From Okibacterium sp. HSC-33S16 (lineage in GTDB: Bacteria; Actinomycetota; Actinomycetes; Actinomycetales; Microbacteriaceae), in assembly GCF_024171565.1 (NCBI RefSeq), contig NZ_JALJZZ010000002.1, forward strand, positions 558,001 through 622,000: a stretch of DNA of 64,000 nt, read 5' to 3'. The notes below the pieces were generated by a model. That model searched no databases. It worked only from the letters and a program-made list of their open reading frames with translations, and was not told the DNA's origin. Each line of letters starts with the position of its first letter. Position 1 is the stretch's first letter. Shown one piece after another: positions 1 through 8,317 of this stretch. Both the position numbers and the translations under genes were made by a program.

Positions 1-37
1 CCCCGCAACTTCCCCCCACGACACACGAGGGCAACGC

Positions 38-1159
38 GTGAGCATGAACTCCCCGATTGACGACGCCTCAACGAGCTACCGAGAGGCCGGCGTTGATACC
101 GCCGCGGGAGACCTTGCCGTCTCGCTCATGAAGTCGGCCGTGGCGAACACGCACGGACCCGAGGTGCTCGGTGGAGTTGGCGGATTCGCCGGGCTCTTCG
201 ACGTGTCCTTCCTCACGTCCTACACACGCCCGTTGCTTGCCACCTCGACCGACGGCGTCGGCACGAAGGTCGCCATCGCCCAGGCCATCGACAAGCACGA
301 CACCATCGGCCAGGACCTCGTCGGCATGGTCGTCGATGACATCGTCGTTGTTGGCGCCAAGCCGCTGTTCATGACCGATTACATCGCGTGCGGCAAAGTC
401 GTTCCGCAGCGCATCGCCGACATCGTTGCCGGGATCGCGCGCGCCTGCTCCGCCACCGGAACCGCGCTCGTCGGTGGCGAGACCGCCGAACACCCTGGCC
501 TTCTCGGCCCGGACGACTATGACGTCGCCGGTGCAGCTACCGGCGTCGTCGAAGCCGATGCCCTGCTCGGCGCTCACCTCGTGCAAGACGGCGACGTCGT
601 TATCGCGCTCGAATCATCGGGACTCCACTCCAACGGCTACTCCCTGGTTCGGCACATCCTGGCCCAGCGCAGCATCGGCTTCACCGACACCTCGGCTGAA
701 CTGGGCGGTGTCGTCGGTGAAGTGCTGCTCGAACCGACACGCCTCTACACCTCACCGCTCCTCGACCTGATCAGCCGTCACCCGGGCGCTATCCACTCGC
801 TCTCCCACGTCACCGGTGGAGGCATCGCGGCCAACCTGGCGCGGGTTCTCCCCGTCGGCAGCTGGGCTGAAGTCGACCGCACCACCTGGTCACCGGCACC
901 TGTCTTCCGCGCACTCAGCGACATGGCCGGCTCCTCCCTCGAGAGTGCTGAAGGCACCTGGAACCTCGGCATCGGCTTCTTCGCAATCGTTCAAGCGGAT
1001 GCTGCGTCAGCGATCATCGCGGACCTTACGTCAGGCGGCATCCCGGCCTGGCAAGCGGGCACCGTGCACATCGGACCTCGCGACCTCACCGGGTTCGAGC
1101 AAGGTGCCAAGGGCGTCGACGGCGGTGCCGTTCGGCTCGTCGGAAGCTACGCGAATTAA
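38..1159 (+). CDS. purM: Phosphoribosylformylglycinamidine cyclo-ligase (AIR synthetase)
   Basis: This 373-residue protein is PurM, which uses ATP to close FGAM into aminoimidazole ribonucleotide in cytosolic purine synthesis. The N-terminus has the glycine-rich GGVGGFAGLFD segment near residue 50. The family core VDDIVVVGAKPLFMTDYIACG follows near residue 100, then GGETAEHPG near residue 148. The length is normal for the family. GTG at 38 gives MSMNSP; an in-frame ATG at 44 is an equally possible start. purF follows after 45 bases in the same direction, so the two are probably cotranscribed. In many actinobacteria the order is purF-purM; here it is reversed. Confidence 0.97.
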   Translation: MSMNSPIDDASTSYREAGVDTAAGDLAVSLMKSAVANTHGPEVLGGVGGFAGLFDVSFLTSYTRPLLATSTDGVGTKVAIAQAIDKHDTIGQDLVGMVVDDIVVVGAKPLFMTDYIACGKVVPQRIADIVAGIARACSATGTALVGGETAEHPGLLGPDDYDVAGAATGVVEADALLGAHLVQDGDVVIALESSGLHSNGYSLVRHILAQRSIGFTDTSAELGGVVGEVLLEPTRLYTSPLLDLISRHPGAIHSLSHVTGGGIAANLARVLPVGSWAEVDRTTWSPAPVFRALSDMAGSSLESAEGTWNLGIGFFAIVQADAASAIIADLTSGGIPAWQAGTVHIGPRDLTGFEQGAKGVDGGAVRLVGSYAN

Positions 1160-1204
1160 CATTTCGGCAATTCACACCACTGCAACGCAAGGAGCCCGCT
1201 AAGT

Positions 1205-2662
1205 ATGTGCGGCATCGTCGGCATCGTTTCCCCTGAGCCTGTCAACCAGCAGGTCTACGACGCGTTGCTGCTTTTGCAGCACCGCGGGCAGGACTCCACC
1301 GGTATCGCTACGGCGGATGGTCCGACCTTCCACATCCACAAGGCTAAGGGCCAGGTGCGCGAGGCGTTCCGCACCCGCGACATGCGCTCGCTGCTTGGCA
1401 AGATGGGACTGGGCCACGTCCGCTACGCCACGAAGGGTATCGCCGACAATGAACAAGAGGCACAACCGTTCTACGTGAACGCGCCTTATGGCATCATCCT
1501 CGTGCACAACGGCAACCTCACCAACACGCGTGAACTCGCCGATGACCTCTTCCACATCGACCGCCGCCACGTGAACTCCACCAGCGACACCGAGATGCTG
1601 CTCAACGTCCTCGCGACCGAACTGCAGTCGCAGATCACCGGTCTCGGACTCGACCCTGACCAGATCTTCACGGCCGTGTCCCAGGTGCACGAGCGCGTCG
1701 AGGGGTCATATGCCGCGATCGCCATGATCGCGGGTCACGGCTTACTTGCATTCCGTGACCCGTATGGAATCCGCCCGCTCATCCTCGGCAAGCGTTCCGC
1801 TGGGCTCGTCGGCGACGAGTGGATTGTGTCCTCCGAGTCGCTCGTGCTCGAGAGCGCGGGTTATGAGGTCGTCCGGGAGGTCGCCCCGGGTGAAGCCATT
1901 TTCATCACCACCTCCGGCGAGATGTACTCGCGCCAGTGCGCCAAGAACCCCCGGCTCGTGCCGTGCTCCTTTGAGTACGTGTACCTGGCGCGCCCCGACT
2001 CGGTGATGAACGGCATCTCGGTCTACGAAGCCCGCCTCCGCCTCGGCGACCGCCTGGCCTCGACCATCGCCGAGCACACACCGATGGGTGACATCGACGT
2101 GGTCATGCCCATTCCCGACTCCTCGCGTCCCGCTGCCATGCAGGTCGCCCAGAAGCTCGGCATCGAATACCGGGAGGGCTTCTACAAGAACCGCTACGTC
2201 GGTCGCACCTTTATCATGCCTGGGCAGGCCCAGCGCAAGAAGAGTGTTCGGCAGAAGCTCAACGCAATGTCCATGGAGTTCAAGGGCAAGAACATCCTCA
2301 TCGTCGACGACTCGATCGTTCGGGGCACGACGTCGAAGGAGATCGTCGACATGGCCCGCGCCGCCGGTGCCAACAAGGTCACGTTCACCTCGGCGGCTCC
2401 TCCCGTCCGGTACCCGCACGTGTACGGCATCAACATGCCGTCCCGGTCTGAGCTGGTCGCCCACAACCGCAAGATCCCCGAGATCGCTCGTGAGCTCGGC
2501 GCCGACCGCCTCATCTACCAGGAGGTCGCCGACATGGAGAAGGCCATCATTCAGGGATCCACAGTGACCGAGCTCGAGATGAGCTGTTTCACGGGCGACT
2601 ACGTCACGGGAACCGTCACTCCCGAATACCTGAGCTGGGTCGAACGCAACCAACTCTCCTAA
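1205..2662 (+). CDS. purF: Amidophosphoribosyltransferase
   Basis: PurF catalyses the committed step of purine synthesis, transferring glutamine amide nitrogen to PRPP. The protein begins MCGIVGIV, so Cys2 becomes the N-terminal nucleophile of the class II glutaminase once Met is removed, and there is no propeptide. The glutaminase half carries LGHVRYAT and HNGNLTNT. The C-terminal phosphoribosyltransferase half carries the PRPP loop ILIVDDSIVRGTTSKEI near residue 360. It has 485 residues, normal for the family. A good ribosome site (AAGGAG) lies about ten bases before the ATG. The gene ends just before a strong hairpin at 2717-2764. Confidence 0.98.
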   Translation: MCGIVGIVSPEPVNQQVYDALLLLQHRGQDSTGIATADGPTFHIHKAKGQVREAFRTRDMRSLLGKMGLGHVRYATKGIADNEQEAQPFYVNAPYGIILVHNGNLTNTRELADDLFHIDRRHVNSTSDTEMLLNVLATELQSQITGLGLDPDQIFTAVSQVHERVEGSYAAIAMIAGHGLLAFRDPYGIRPLILGKRSAGLVGDEWIVSSESLVLESAGYEVVREVAPGEAIFITTSGEMYSRQCAKNPRLVPCSFEYVYLARPDSVMNGISVYEARLRLGDRLASTIAEHTPMGDIDVVMPIPDSSRPAAMQVAQKLGIEYREGFYKNRYVGRTFIMPGQAQRKKSVRQKLNAMSMEFKGKNILIVDDSIVRGTTSKEIVDMARAAGANKVTFTSAAPPVRYPHVYGINMPSRSELVAHNRKIPEIARELGADRLIYQEVADMEKAIIQGSTVTELEMSCFTGDYVTGTVTPEYLSWVERNQLS

Positions 2663-2716
2663 ACACCGGAACCACCGGCGCCCGGCGGCCTCGTGCTGAG
2701 TGGGCTGCCCATGAAC

Positions 2717-2764
2717 AATGAACGGATGCCACGCGGCCAGCGAGCCGCGTGGCATCCGTTCATT
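2717..2764. terminator. Perfect 21-bp stem-loop after purF, built on the ACGGATGC octamer
   Basis: Arms at 2717-2737 and 2744-2764 are perfectly complementary around a six-base loop. There is no following T-run, which is common for hairpin terminators in high-GC actinobacteria. The stem contains ACGGATGC (2722-2729) and its complement GCATCCGT (2752-2759), an octamer repeated throughout the window. Confidence 0.8.
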
Positions 2765-2850
2765 GCGCTAAGGCTGACCCCCAAAAGAGGGAATTCGTCG
2801 CTCTCATTAACTCGCGCACGTGTCAACCCGAAGGCTCCCTTTTTCCAAAA

Positions 2851-2869
2851 TCTCTTACTAGGTGAGAGA
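2851..2869. promoter_or_regulatory. Candidate operator, 19-bp imperfect dyad upstream of the MarR gene cluster
   Basis: TCTCTTACTAGGTGAGAGA is symmetrical around 2860 with two non-pairing positions per half. It sits 29 bases before the ATG of the first small gene of a three-gene cluster ending in a MarR regulator. Autoregulation by that MarR protein is inferred from position and symmetry only. Confidence 0.4.
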
Positions 2870-2897
2870 GTTTTCTTCAGACGGGAGAGTGAGCACA

Positions 2898-3059
2898 ATG
2901 AGCATTTCACAGCGAAACACCGGGCGGCTTCACAGCCCCTTTACCGAGGTTCGAGGCGCAGCACGCGAGCAGGTCCTGATGACCGTCGCGAGTGCTACCG
3001 GACTCATCTCGGTGGCCACTGTTGTGGTCACGGTCGTTCTCAGTTCCAGCTGGATCTGA
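2898..3059 (+). CDS. Small single-span membrane protein, 53 residues, unknown function
   Basis: I do not recognise a family. ATG at 2898 is preceded by GGGAGAG at a workable distance. The product starts MSISQRNTGRLHSPF and ends in one hydrophobic segment, roughly residues 28-50 (VASATGLISVATVVVTVVLSS), so it is probably a membrane peptide with a short cytoplasmic N-terminus. It is the first of three closely spaced plus-strand genes (37 bases to the next) that end with a MarR regulator. Confidence 0.55.
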   Translation: MSISQRNTGRLHSPFTEVRGAAREQVLMTVASATGLISVATVVVTVVLSSSWI

Positions 3060-3096
3060 CGAACATCCCGCACACGCATTACACAGAAAGCACGCA

Positions 3097-3399
3097 ATGA
3101 CACTTCTTGACAGCCCAGCGCACGCCCCAATGACGTGGGCGACGCCGTCGACTGACGTCGAGGCCCCCACCCAGCTTTCCCCGCGGACCCGAGCCGAATG
3201 GCGACTGGCCGACGTTGATTTCTGGGCGGCATCGTACCGAGGCTACTTCGGTGGCACAATTGACAAGCAAGGTGACCACTACTTCGTCCGCGACACGTTC
3301 GCGAGGTACATCGGGGATTTCTCCGACCTCGCAACCGCGCAGCGGAAGCTTGAGGATCACCTTGAGTCACTGCTCACGGAGCGTCGCGACCAGCTGTAA
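3097..3399 (+). CDS. Conserved-looking hypothetical protein, 100 residues
   Basis: No named family is recognised. The first 30 residues are proline- and threonine-rich and probably disordered. The rest (residues 33-100) is a compact aromatic segment including WRLADVDFWAAS and GYFGGTIDKQGDHYF, followed by a charged helix. Third codon positions are strongly G/C, supporting real coding. ATG at 3097 was chosen because the longer upstream extension overlaps the preceding small gene and reads as a shadow. It lies between the small membrane protein and the MarR gene and is probably cotranscribed. Confidence 0.65.
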   Translation: MTLLDSPAHAPMTWATPSTDVEAPTQLSPRTRAEWRLADVDFWAASYRGYFGGTIDKQGDHYFVRDTFARYIGDFSDLATAQRKLEDHLESLLTERRDQL

Positions 3400-3470
3400 C
3401 ACCCGAGGCCAGCACGGCACGAGGGTGGCCGCGCAATCCGTCCGCAGAATTCGGAAAGGATGCGCCACGC

Positions 3471-3974
3471 ATGCCCCTCAACGTCGTGCGACACGAAGCG
3501 GAGCATCTCTATGCCCGCGAGCCGCGCCGGGCCTCAGCGCTCGGTGCGATTCAGGGCGTTCTCCGGCTGCATCGCGCCGAGGAAGTGAGCATCGAACGGG
3601 TGCGGAAGGCCTCGGGGCTTGGCAAGAACGAGTTTCATGCCATGCGCTACCTCATGCAGGCGCAGCGCGAAAACCGTGAGATGGGGCCCAAAGACCTGAT
3701 CGTCATGCTTGGTCTCTCAAGCGCTGCGGTGACGAAGATCGTCGATCATCTCGTCGAGCTGGGCCACCTGACCCGGTCTCCGCACAAGACAGATCGGCGC
3801 GCGTGGATCCTGCAGCCGACCCCAGCCGGTGCCGACAACATCGAGCGTTCGTATGGAAACTTCCACACGTCGGTCGTCGAGGTGATGGAATCGCTGTCGC
3901 CCGCCGACGCTGCCACCGTTGAGAAGGTTCTCTCCGACGTGATCGCTCGACTCGAGTCCGCCGACCGGCAGTAG
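3471..3974 (+). CDS. MarR-family transcriptional regulator
   Basis: The 167-residue protein has the MarR winged helix: NEFHAMRYLMQA near residue 60, the recognition-helix region LGLSSAAVTKIVDHLVELGHL near residue 80, and the wing motif DRRAWILQPTPAG with the conserved Asp-Arg. It should act as a dimeric repressor, often antagonised by a small molecule. An AGGA-like ribosome site precedes ATG 3471. The symmetrical sequence at 2851-2869 upstream of the cluster is the natural candidate operator. The ligand is unknown. Confidence 0.85.
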   Translation: MPLNVVRHEAEHLYAREPRRASALGAIQGVLRLHRAEEVSIERVRKASGLGKNEFHAMRYLMQAQRENREMGPKDLIVMLGLSSAAVTKIVDHLVELGHLTRSPHKTDRRAWILQPTPAGADNIERSYGNFHTSVVEVMESLSPADAATVEKVLSDVIARLESADRQ

Positions 3975-4030
3975 CGATTCAGGTTCTGCAACTTCGGGAT
4001 CGGGTCTAGTAAAGACTCAGATTCGGGTTA

Positions 4031-4042
4031 TAGCGTGTGGGC
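4031..4042 (+). promoter_or_regulatory. -10 hexamer of a probable leaderless promoter
   Basis: TAGCGT at 4031-4036 is followed by exactly six bases and then ATG 4043. The same geometry recurs at about ten other genes here. No Shine-Dalgarno sequence is present, so the mRNA probably begins at the start codon. Confidence 0.55.
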
Positions 4043-4384
4043 ATGATCACCGAGGGCCTGATCCAGCGCGAGATTACCCGTGGCGAGAGTCCGGAGCGTC
4101 CCATCCGCCGCTTGCTTCGCGGCATCCGGTCCTGGATTGAACGCCACCCGCGATTGCGGACGACCTACCGCGTCGGTGTTGGGCTGCTCGGCGGGGTGGT
4201 CGCGGTGGTCGGGCTCATCCTCGTGCCACTTCCGGGGCCGGGATGGCTCGTTGTCTTCCTCGGGCTCGCGATCCTCGGAACGGAGTTCGCGTGGGCCAGG
4301 CGACTGGCTCACTTTGCGAAGCGGCAACTCGCCCGTTTCTGGGCATGGTGGAACGCGCGCAAATTAGAGCGCGCGTCTCGCTGA
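4043..4384 (+). CDS. PGPGW-type transmembrane protein (TIGR02611-like)
   Basis: This is a 113-residue membrane protein of the PGPGW family, whose function is not established. After an N-terminal basic segment it has a hydrophobic span (about residues 38-60), then the family hallmark LVPLPGPGWLVVFLGLAILG, and an aromatic C-terminal amphipathic segment (HFAKRQLARFWAWW). GTG 4037 would add two residues, but ATG 4043 lies six bases after a -10 hexamer TAGCGT, so it is preferred as a leaderless start. Confidence 0.85.
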   Translation: MITEGLIQREITRGESPERPIRRLLRGIRSWIERHPRLRTTYRVGVGLLGGVVAVVGLILVPLPGPGWLVVFLGLAILGTEFAWARRLAHFAKRQLARFWAWWNARKLERASR

Positions 4385-4406
4385 CGACAGCTGCCGACCG
4401 AAGGGG

Positions 4407-4604
4407 TCAGGCTCGCTTGGGCTCGTCTGCCGCCTTATAGTCGTCGGCGTATTCGGCCCACTTCGCTGCTTCATCTGCGTACGACTCATCGTGCGCGTGC
4501 CCCGTGAGTTCGCGCTCAAGAGCGTCGTAATTCACGTCGGGACTAAACGACTTCAGCTCACGTGCGATCTTCGTGTGCTTTGCCTTCTGACGGCCACGCC
4601 CCAT
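4407..4604 (-). CDS. DUF3073-domain small protein
   Basis: The 65-residue product begins MGRGRQKAKHTKIARELK, the signature of actinobacterial DUF3073. That small basic-then-acidic protein is often found next to purM. The second half is rich in Asp, Glu and Ala. AAGGGGG precedes the ATG at a good distance. No biochemical role is known to me. Its presence close to purM-purF is the usual actinobacterial neighbourhood, although here it is on the opposite strand and separated by four genes. Confidence 0.9.
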   Translation of the reverse strand: MGRGRQKAKHTKIARELKSFSPDVNYDALERELTGHAHDESYADEAAKWAEYADDYKAADEPKRA

Positions 4605-4724
4605 GCGAGACCCCCTTACGAATTGATAGCGGGGCGGTGGAGATCCGCCCTATGGTTTTAACCAACCAGGGAACGATAAAGACTAAATTCGATCTTAGCA
4701 TGGCGTGCCCCAAGCGCTGGCCGA

Positions 4725-5096
4725 TCAGATGAGCGCAAAGCCCACAGCGGCCGCGCCAACTCCGAACACCAGATTCGCTCCCATCGAGAGCGCTGCGATT
4801 CGCCACCGCCCCCGCTCGATGAGTTGTATGGTTTCCACACTGAGCGTCGAGAACGTCGTGAGCCCGCCACAGAATCCGGTGACCAGCACGAGCTTCCACT
4901 CGGACGACAAGGCCGAGTGGGTGGCCAGGCTGACAATGGCGCCAGCGATGAATGACCCGATCACATTGACGACGAGCACCCCGAGGGGGAGTCGGCTGGT
5001 CGCCGCGTCGTGTGGGAAGAGGAGGGTGGCCAGATAGCGCAGTACCGCTCCGAGCCCACCCGAGCCGCCGACGGCGAGAGCGAGTGCCAACGTCAT
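4725..5096 (-). CDS. crcB: CrcB fluoride channel subunit (second of pair)
   Basis: This 123-residue protein has four hydrophobic segments and the CrcB/Fluc hallmark GFCGGLTTFSTLS near residue 74, which lines the fluoride pore. CrcB proteins export fluoride as dual-topology dimers or as heterodimers of two paralogues. The start at 5096 overlaps the stop of the upstream crcB by four bases (ATGA), so translation is coupled. The two neighbours are different sequences, suggesting a heterodimer. No fluoride riboswitch was seen. Confidence 0.93.
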   Translation of the reverse strand: MTLALALAVGGSGGLGAVLRYLATLLFPHDAATSRLPLGVLVVNVIGSFIAGAIVSLATHSALSSEWKLVLVTGFCGGLTTFSTLSVETIQLIERGRWRIAALSMGANLVFGVGAAAVGFALI

Positions 5097-5503
5097 TCGG
5101 TGCTCCAGTCGTGGGGTTCGGCGCCTCGGCCTAGGAGGTGCCCGAGGCGAATCCCGGCGAGGGCAGCTCCTAATCCCAGAACCAGGGACGACGCCAGGTA
5201 GGCCACTGCAAGACCCATCTGGTCGGATGCCACTTGGACGACAAGCGCGGACGCGAGCGCTGAGAAGGTGGTGAAGGATCCCAGAACTCCGGCGCCGAGC
5301 CCCGCGCGGAGCCAGTCGGGGACACCGCGACGCACCCAGAGGCTGCCGACCAGAATTCCAAGCACGAGTGAGCCAGCCACGTTGACCAGAAGTGTGCTGA
5401 ACGGGAACGTTTCGTTGGAACCGGACAGCAGGGTGTCCACGGCCCACCGCAGCGAGGTGCCGACGACGCCGCCGAGGAACACGGCGACGAGGCGGATCAG
5501 CAT
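5093..5503 (-). CDS. crcB: CrcB fluoride channel subunit (first of pair)
   Basis: This 136-residue membrane protein of the CrcB family carries GVLGSFTTFSALA near residue 76, matching the pore motif of the neighbouring paralogue, and LLVNVAGSLVLGIL with the conserved Asn. It ends with a hydrophilic tail. It lies nine bases after the KimA-like permease gene and overlaps the next crcB by four bases, so the three genes form one operon. Confidence 0.92.
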   Translation of the reverse strand: MLIRLVAVFLGGVVGTSLRWAVDTLLSGSNETFPFSTLLVNVAGSLVLGILVGSLWVRRGVPDWLRAGLGAGVLGSFTTFSALASALVVQVASDQMGLAVAYLASSLVLGLGAALAGIRLGHLLGRGAEPHDWSTE

Positions 5504-5512
5504 TGACTTAGG

Positions 5513-7546
5513 CTACTTCCTCGGCGGTGACAGAGGTTGCCGCGGCACGGGCCGAACGGGTTCACCCCGTCGTTCCTGGCCGGGGAGCGGTCGGGAGCGT
5601 CGGCCGTAGATGAGCTCTGACGAATCGAGCAACCACGGCACGAGCGCGATGGTCACCCCGTGCACAAGCATGAGTTGCTGTCGCATCCGATTCGCTCGCC
5701 GGTTGTGCAGCAGGCTCTCCCACCAGTGGCCAACGATGTACTGGGGCATGTAGACCGTGACCACGGTCGGCCCATGCTTCTCACGGTATTTCTTGATGTA
5801 CTTGATGATCGGTACGGCATAGTCGCGGTAGGGCGACTCGAGAACGATGAGCGGCACGCGAATGTTCTGTTCGGCCCATTGCCGCTCAAGATGCAGGGTC
5901 GCCTCTTCGTCGACGGCGATGTGCACGGCGACAATGGACTCGTGGCGGGCGGCGATGGCATAGTCGAGGGCCTTGAGTGCTGGCTTCTGCATCTTGTTGA
6001 TGAGAACAATGGCGTGGTCGCCGGACGCTCCAAAGGTGGTGGTGGCGTCGACCTCGATCTCGCGTTCCACGTCGCGGTAGTACCGGTTCACGCCGAGCAT
6101 GAGCGTGTAGAGCACGGGCATGAGAACAAAGACCAGCCACGCGCCATGGGTGAACTTTGTGATCGTGACAACGATGAGAACAATGGCGGTGAGGGTTGCG
6201 CCACCACCGTTGATCAACAGTCCGCGCCAAACGCTTCGGGGGTGTGAGCAGCCTTCGCGGAGCATCCGTCGCCAGTGCCTGACCATGCCGATTTGACCGA
6301 GCGTGAACGAGACGAAAACGCCGATGATGTACAGCTGGATGAGTTGGGTGAGGTTGGCGCGGTAGACGACGAGAATGGCGCACGCCGCCAGGCCCAGCAG
6401 GATCATGCCGTTGGAAAAGACGAGGCGGTCACCGCGGGTGTTGAGTGCCTTCGGCGCGTAAGCGTCGCGGGCCAGGACAGCGCCGAGAAGTGGGAATCCA
6501 TTGAATGCGGTGTTGGCGGCGAGGAGAAGCACGCACGCGGTCGCGGCCTGGATGACAAAAAACAGGATGCTGCCCTGACCGAAAACGGCGGATGCTACTT
6601 GCGCCATCAAGCTCGGTTGCGGGGCTGACTCGCAGTTCTCGAAGCCCACAAGGGAACATGCGTTTTCGGCGTAATGCACACCCGAGATAAGGGCGACCGC
6701 CGTGAGGCCGGCGAAAAGCACAATCGCGGTGCCGCCCATGAGCACCAGCGTGGCCTGTGCATTGCGAACCTTCGGGGTGCGGAAGGCGGGCACACCGTTC
6801 GACACAGCTTCCACACCGGTGAGCGCACTACAGCCGCTGGAAAAGGCGCGAAGGAGGAGCAGGATGAAGGCGGCGCGGCTGAGGTCTTCACCTTCCACGG
6901 TGAATCCGGCGCTCGACGCCACGGGAGCGTCACCGAAAGCGGTGCGGACCAGGCCCACCACGATCATGACGAACACGCTCGCGATGAACAAGTAGGTGGG
7001 CACCGCGAAGGCCTTGGACGACTCTCGGACACCGCGGAGGTTGACGGCCATGAGCAACAGGACAAAGCCGACGGCCAGTTCGACGCGCCATGGGTTGAGG
7101 TCAGGGAGGGCGGAGATGATGTTGTCGACACCAGACGCAACCGACACCGCCACCGTGAGGACGTAGTCGACGAGCAGTGCCGAGGCAACAACGAGTCCGG
7201 CCTTCTCACCCAGGTTCTTGTGCGCCACCTCGTAGTCACCGCCGCCGGACGGGTACGCCTTGATCAGCTGACGATAGCTCGCCACCACGACAACGAGCAA
7301 CACCACCACGCAGGCTGCGACCCACGGCGCGAAGCTCAGAAATGCCAGCCCGCCGAGCATGAGGATCATGAGTAGCTCTTGGGGTGCGTACGCAACGCTC
7401 GAGAGGGCATCGCTGGCGAAAATGGGCAGGGCGAGCCGCTTGGAGAGCAGTTGGCCGTCGAGTTTGTCGGTGGGGAGAGGTTCACCGAGGAGCAGGCGTT
7501 TGGCCGTTCGGTTATCCGACCCGGGTTCTTTACCCTGATTAGTCAC
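5513..7546 (-). CDS. APC-superfamily permease, KimA-like potassium transporter
   Basis: This protein of about 677 residues belongs to the APC group that includes the K+/H+ symporter KimA. The N-terminal LPIFASDALSSVAYAPQELL is the typical first-helix motif. About twelve membrane spans run to roughly residue 490, followed by a soluble domain of about 150 residues (AIVLINKMQKPALKALDYAIAAR...), as in KimA, where it binds c-di-AMP. GTG 7546 is preferred over the longer GTG 7597 because a TTGACT (7577-7582) and TAGTGT (7555-7560) pair places transcription start at 7546, and homology begins just after. No c-di-AMP riboswitch was seen. Substrate is inferred; an amino acid cannot be excluded. Confidence 0.8.
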   Translation of the reverse strand: MTNQGKEPGSDNRTAKRLLLGEPLPTDKLDGQLLSKRLALPIFASDALSSVAYAPQELLMILMLGGLAFLSFAPWVAACVVVLLVVVVASYRQLIKAYPSGGGDYEVAHKNLGEKAGLVVASALLVDYVLTVAVSVASGVDNIISALPDLNPWRVELAVGFVLLLMAVNLRGVRESSKAFAVPTYLFIASVFVMIVVGLVRTAFGDAPVASSAGFTVEGEDLSRAAFILLLLRAFSSGCSALTGVEAVSNGVPAFRTPKVRNAQATLVLMGGTAIVLFAGLTAVALISGVHYAENACSLVGFENCESAPQPSLMAQVASAVFGQGSILFFVIQAATACVLLLAANTAFNGFPLLGAVLARDAYAPKALNTRGDRLVFSNGMILLGLAACAILVVYRANLTQLIQLYIIGVFVSFTLGQIGMVRHWRRMLREGCSHPRSVWRGLLINGGGATLTAIVLIVVTITKFTHGAWLVFVLMPVLYTLMLGVNRYYRDVEREIEVDATTTFGASGDHAIVLINKMQKPALKALDYAIAARHESIVAVHIAVDEEATLHLERQWAEQNIRVPLIVLESPYRDYAVPIIKYIKKYREKHGPTVVTVYMPQYIVGHWWESLLHNRRANRMRQQLMLVHGVTIALVPWLLDSSELIYGRRSRPLPGQERRGEPVRPVPRQPLSPPRK

Positions 7547-7582
7547 GAGCGAGAACACTACTCTTTCGCCGGGCGGAGTCAA
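7547..7582 (-). promoter_or_regulatory. Promoter of the permease-crcB operon, probably leaderless
   Basis: Reading the minus strand, TTGACT (7582-7577) and TAGTGT (7560-7555) are separated by 16 bases, and GTG 7546 begins eight bases after the -10. Both hexamers are close to the housekeeping sigma consensus. Confidence 0.6.
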
Positions 7583-7630
7583 GCCGCATTCCGCCACGTG
7601 CCTTCTGCGTGGTGCGCAGGGACAAGCACA

Positions 7631-7666
7631 GCCGGTATTCCGCGCCGAGCGCGCTGGAATACCGGC
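7631..7666 (-). terminator. Stem-loop after padR
   Basis: Arms GCCGGTATTCC (7631-7641) and GGAATACCGGC (7656-7666) pair perfectly, with a further GCGC pairing inside the loop. It lies 22 bases past the padR stop and upstream of the permease promoter, so it should end the PadR operon transcript. Confidence 0.7.
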
Positions 7667-7687
7667 CGTGGTTCTGCGGGGTCCCGT

Positions 7688-8317
7688 TTAGCTCTGTCGA
7701 CTCCCGAGCGCCGACGAAATGCCGTCTTGCACACGACGGAGGTCGTCTTTCAGTTGCCGAACGACGGCATCCGTCACGGTTCCGCCAGCGCTGACGTGCG
7801 ATCGAAGCTCCGACCGCACGGACTGCCGGAAGTCGGCCAGTACCGTGTCGGCGTCGTGAATTGCGATGCGGCTGGTCGTGCGTGGGTCAGGAGCGTCTGT
7901 CGACACGAACGGCGCACTCGTGGCGGATTGCTTGGCCTGGCGGGCCGCAGATGCTAGATCAGCCTTGAGAGTGCGCATGGCGTCGGTGACGCCGTTGCGT
8001 ACTTCGTCGGCGAGGCGTCGGACCGAGTCCGTGACCTCAAGCTCGATCGCATCGAGGTCGAGGCGACGATTCTCGAGTTCGTGTCGGCCAGCGTCAGTGA
8101 TCGAATACACGGTCTTGCGTCCGTCGCTCTCTTTGCTGACAAGGCCGTCTTCCTCGAGCTTCTGCAGCCGGGGGTAGATGGTGCCAGCGCTCGGAGAATA
8201 CGTTCCTCCGAACCGATCGGACAGCGCCTGGATTAGTTCGTACCCATGCTTTGGGCCCTCCGACAGGAGGCTGAGCAGGTAGAGCCGGAGGCTTCCGTGG
8301 CTGAAGACGGGGGTCAT
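7688..8317 (-). CDS. PadR-family transcriptional regulator
   Basis: This 209-residue protein has the PadR winged helix at the N-terminus: LRLYLLSLLSEGPKHGYELIQAL, then GTYSPSAGTIYPRLQKLEEDGLV and the wing RKTVYSITDAGRHEL. A long C-terminal helical part (residues 85-209) replaces the short PadR_C domain and is unusually rich in charged residues. Its start overlaps the stop of the upstream DUF4097 gene by four bases, so the two are translationally coupled. The ATATATCG operator at 9259-9295 upstream of the pair suggests autoregulation. Confidence 0.9.
   Translation of the reverse strand: MTPVFSHGSLRLYLLSLLSEGPKHGYELIQALSDRFGGTYSPSAGTIYPRLQKLEEDGLVSKESDGRKTVYSITDAGRHELENRRLDLDAIELEVTDSVRRLADEVRNGVTDAMRTLKADLASAARQAKQSATSAPFVSTDAPDPRTTSRIAIHDADTVLADFRQSVRSELRSHVSAGGTVTDAVVRQLKDDLRRVQDGISSALGSRQS

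Noticed and set aside
1742-2755. 337-codon open frame antisense to purF
   Set aside because: It is a shadow of the high-GC third-position bias of purF, as are most long antisense frames in this window.
4037-4042. GTG 4037 as start of the PGPGW protein
   Set aside because: The -10 hexamer ends at 4036, which places transcription start at ATG 4043.
7547-7687. c-di-AMP (ydaO) riboswitch before the KimA-like gene
   Set aside because: The gap is short, holds the padR terminator and a promoter that starts at the GTG, leaving no room for the aptamer.
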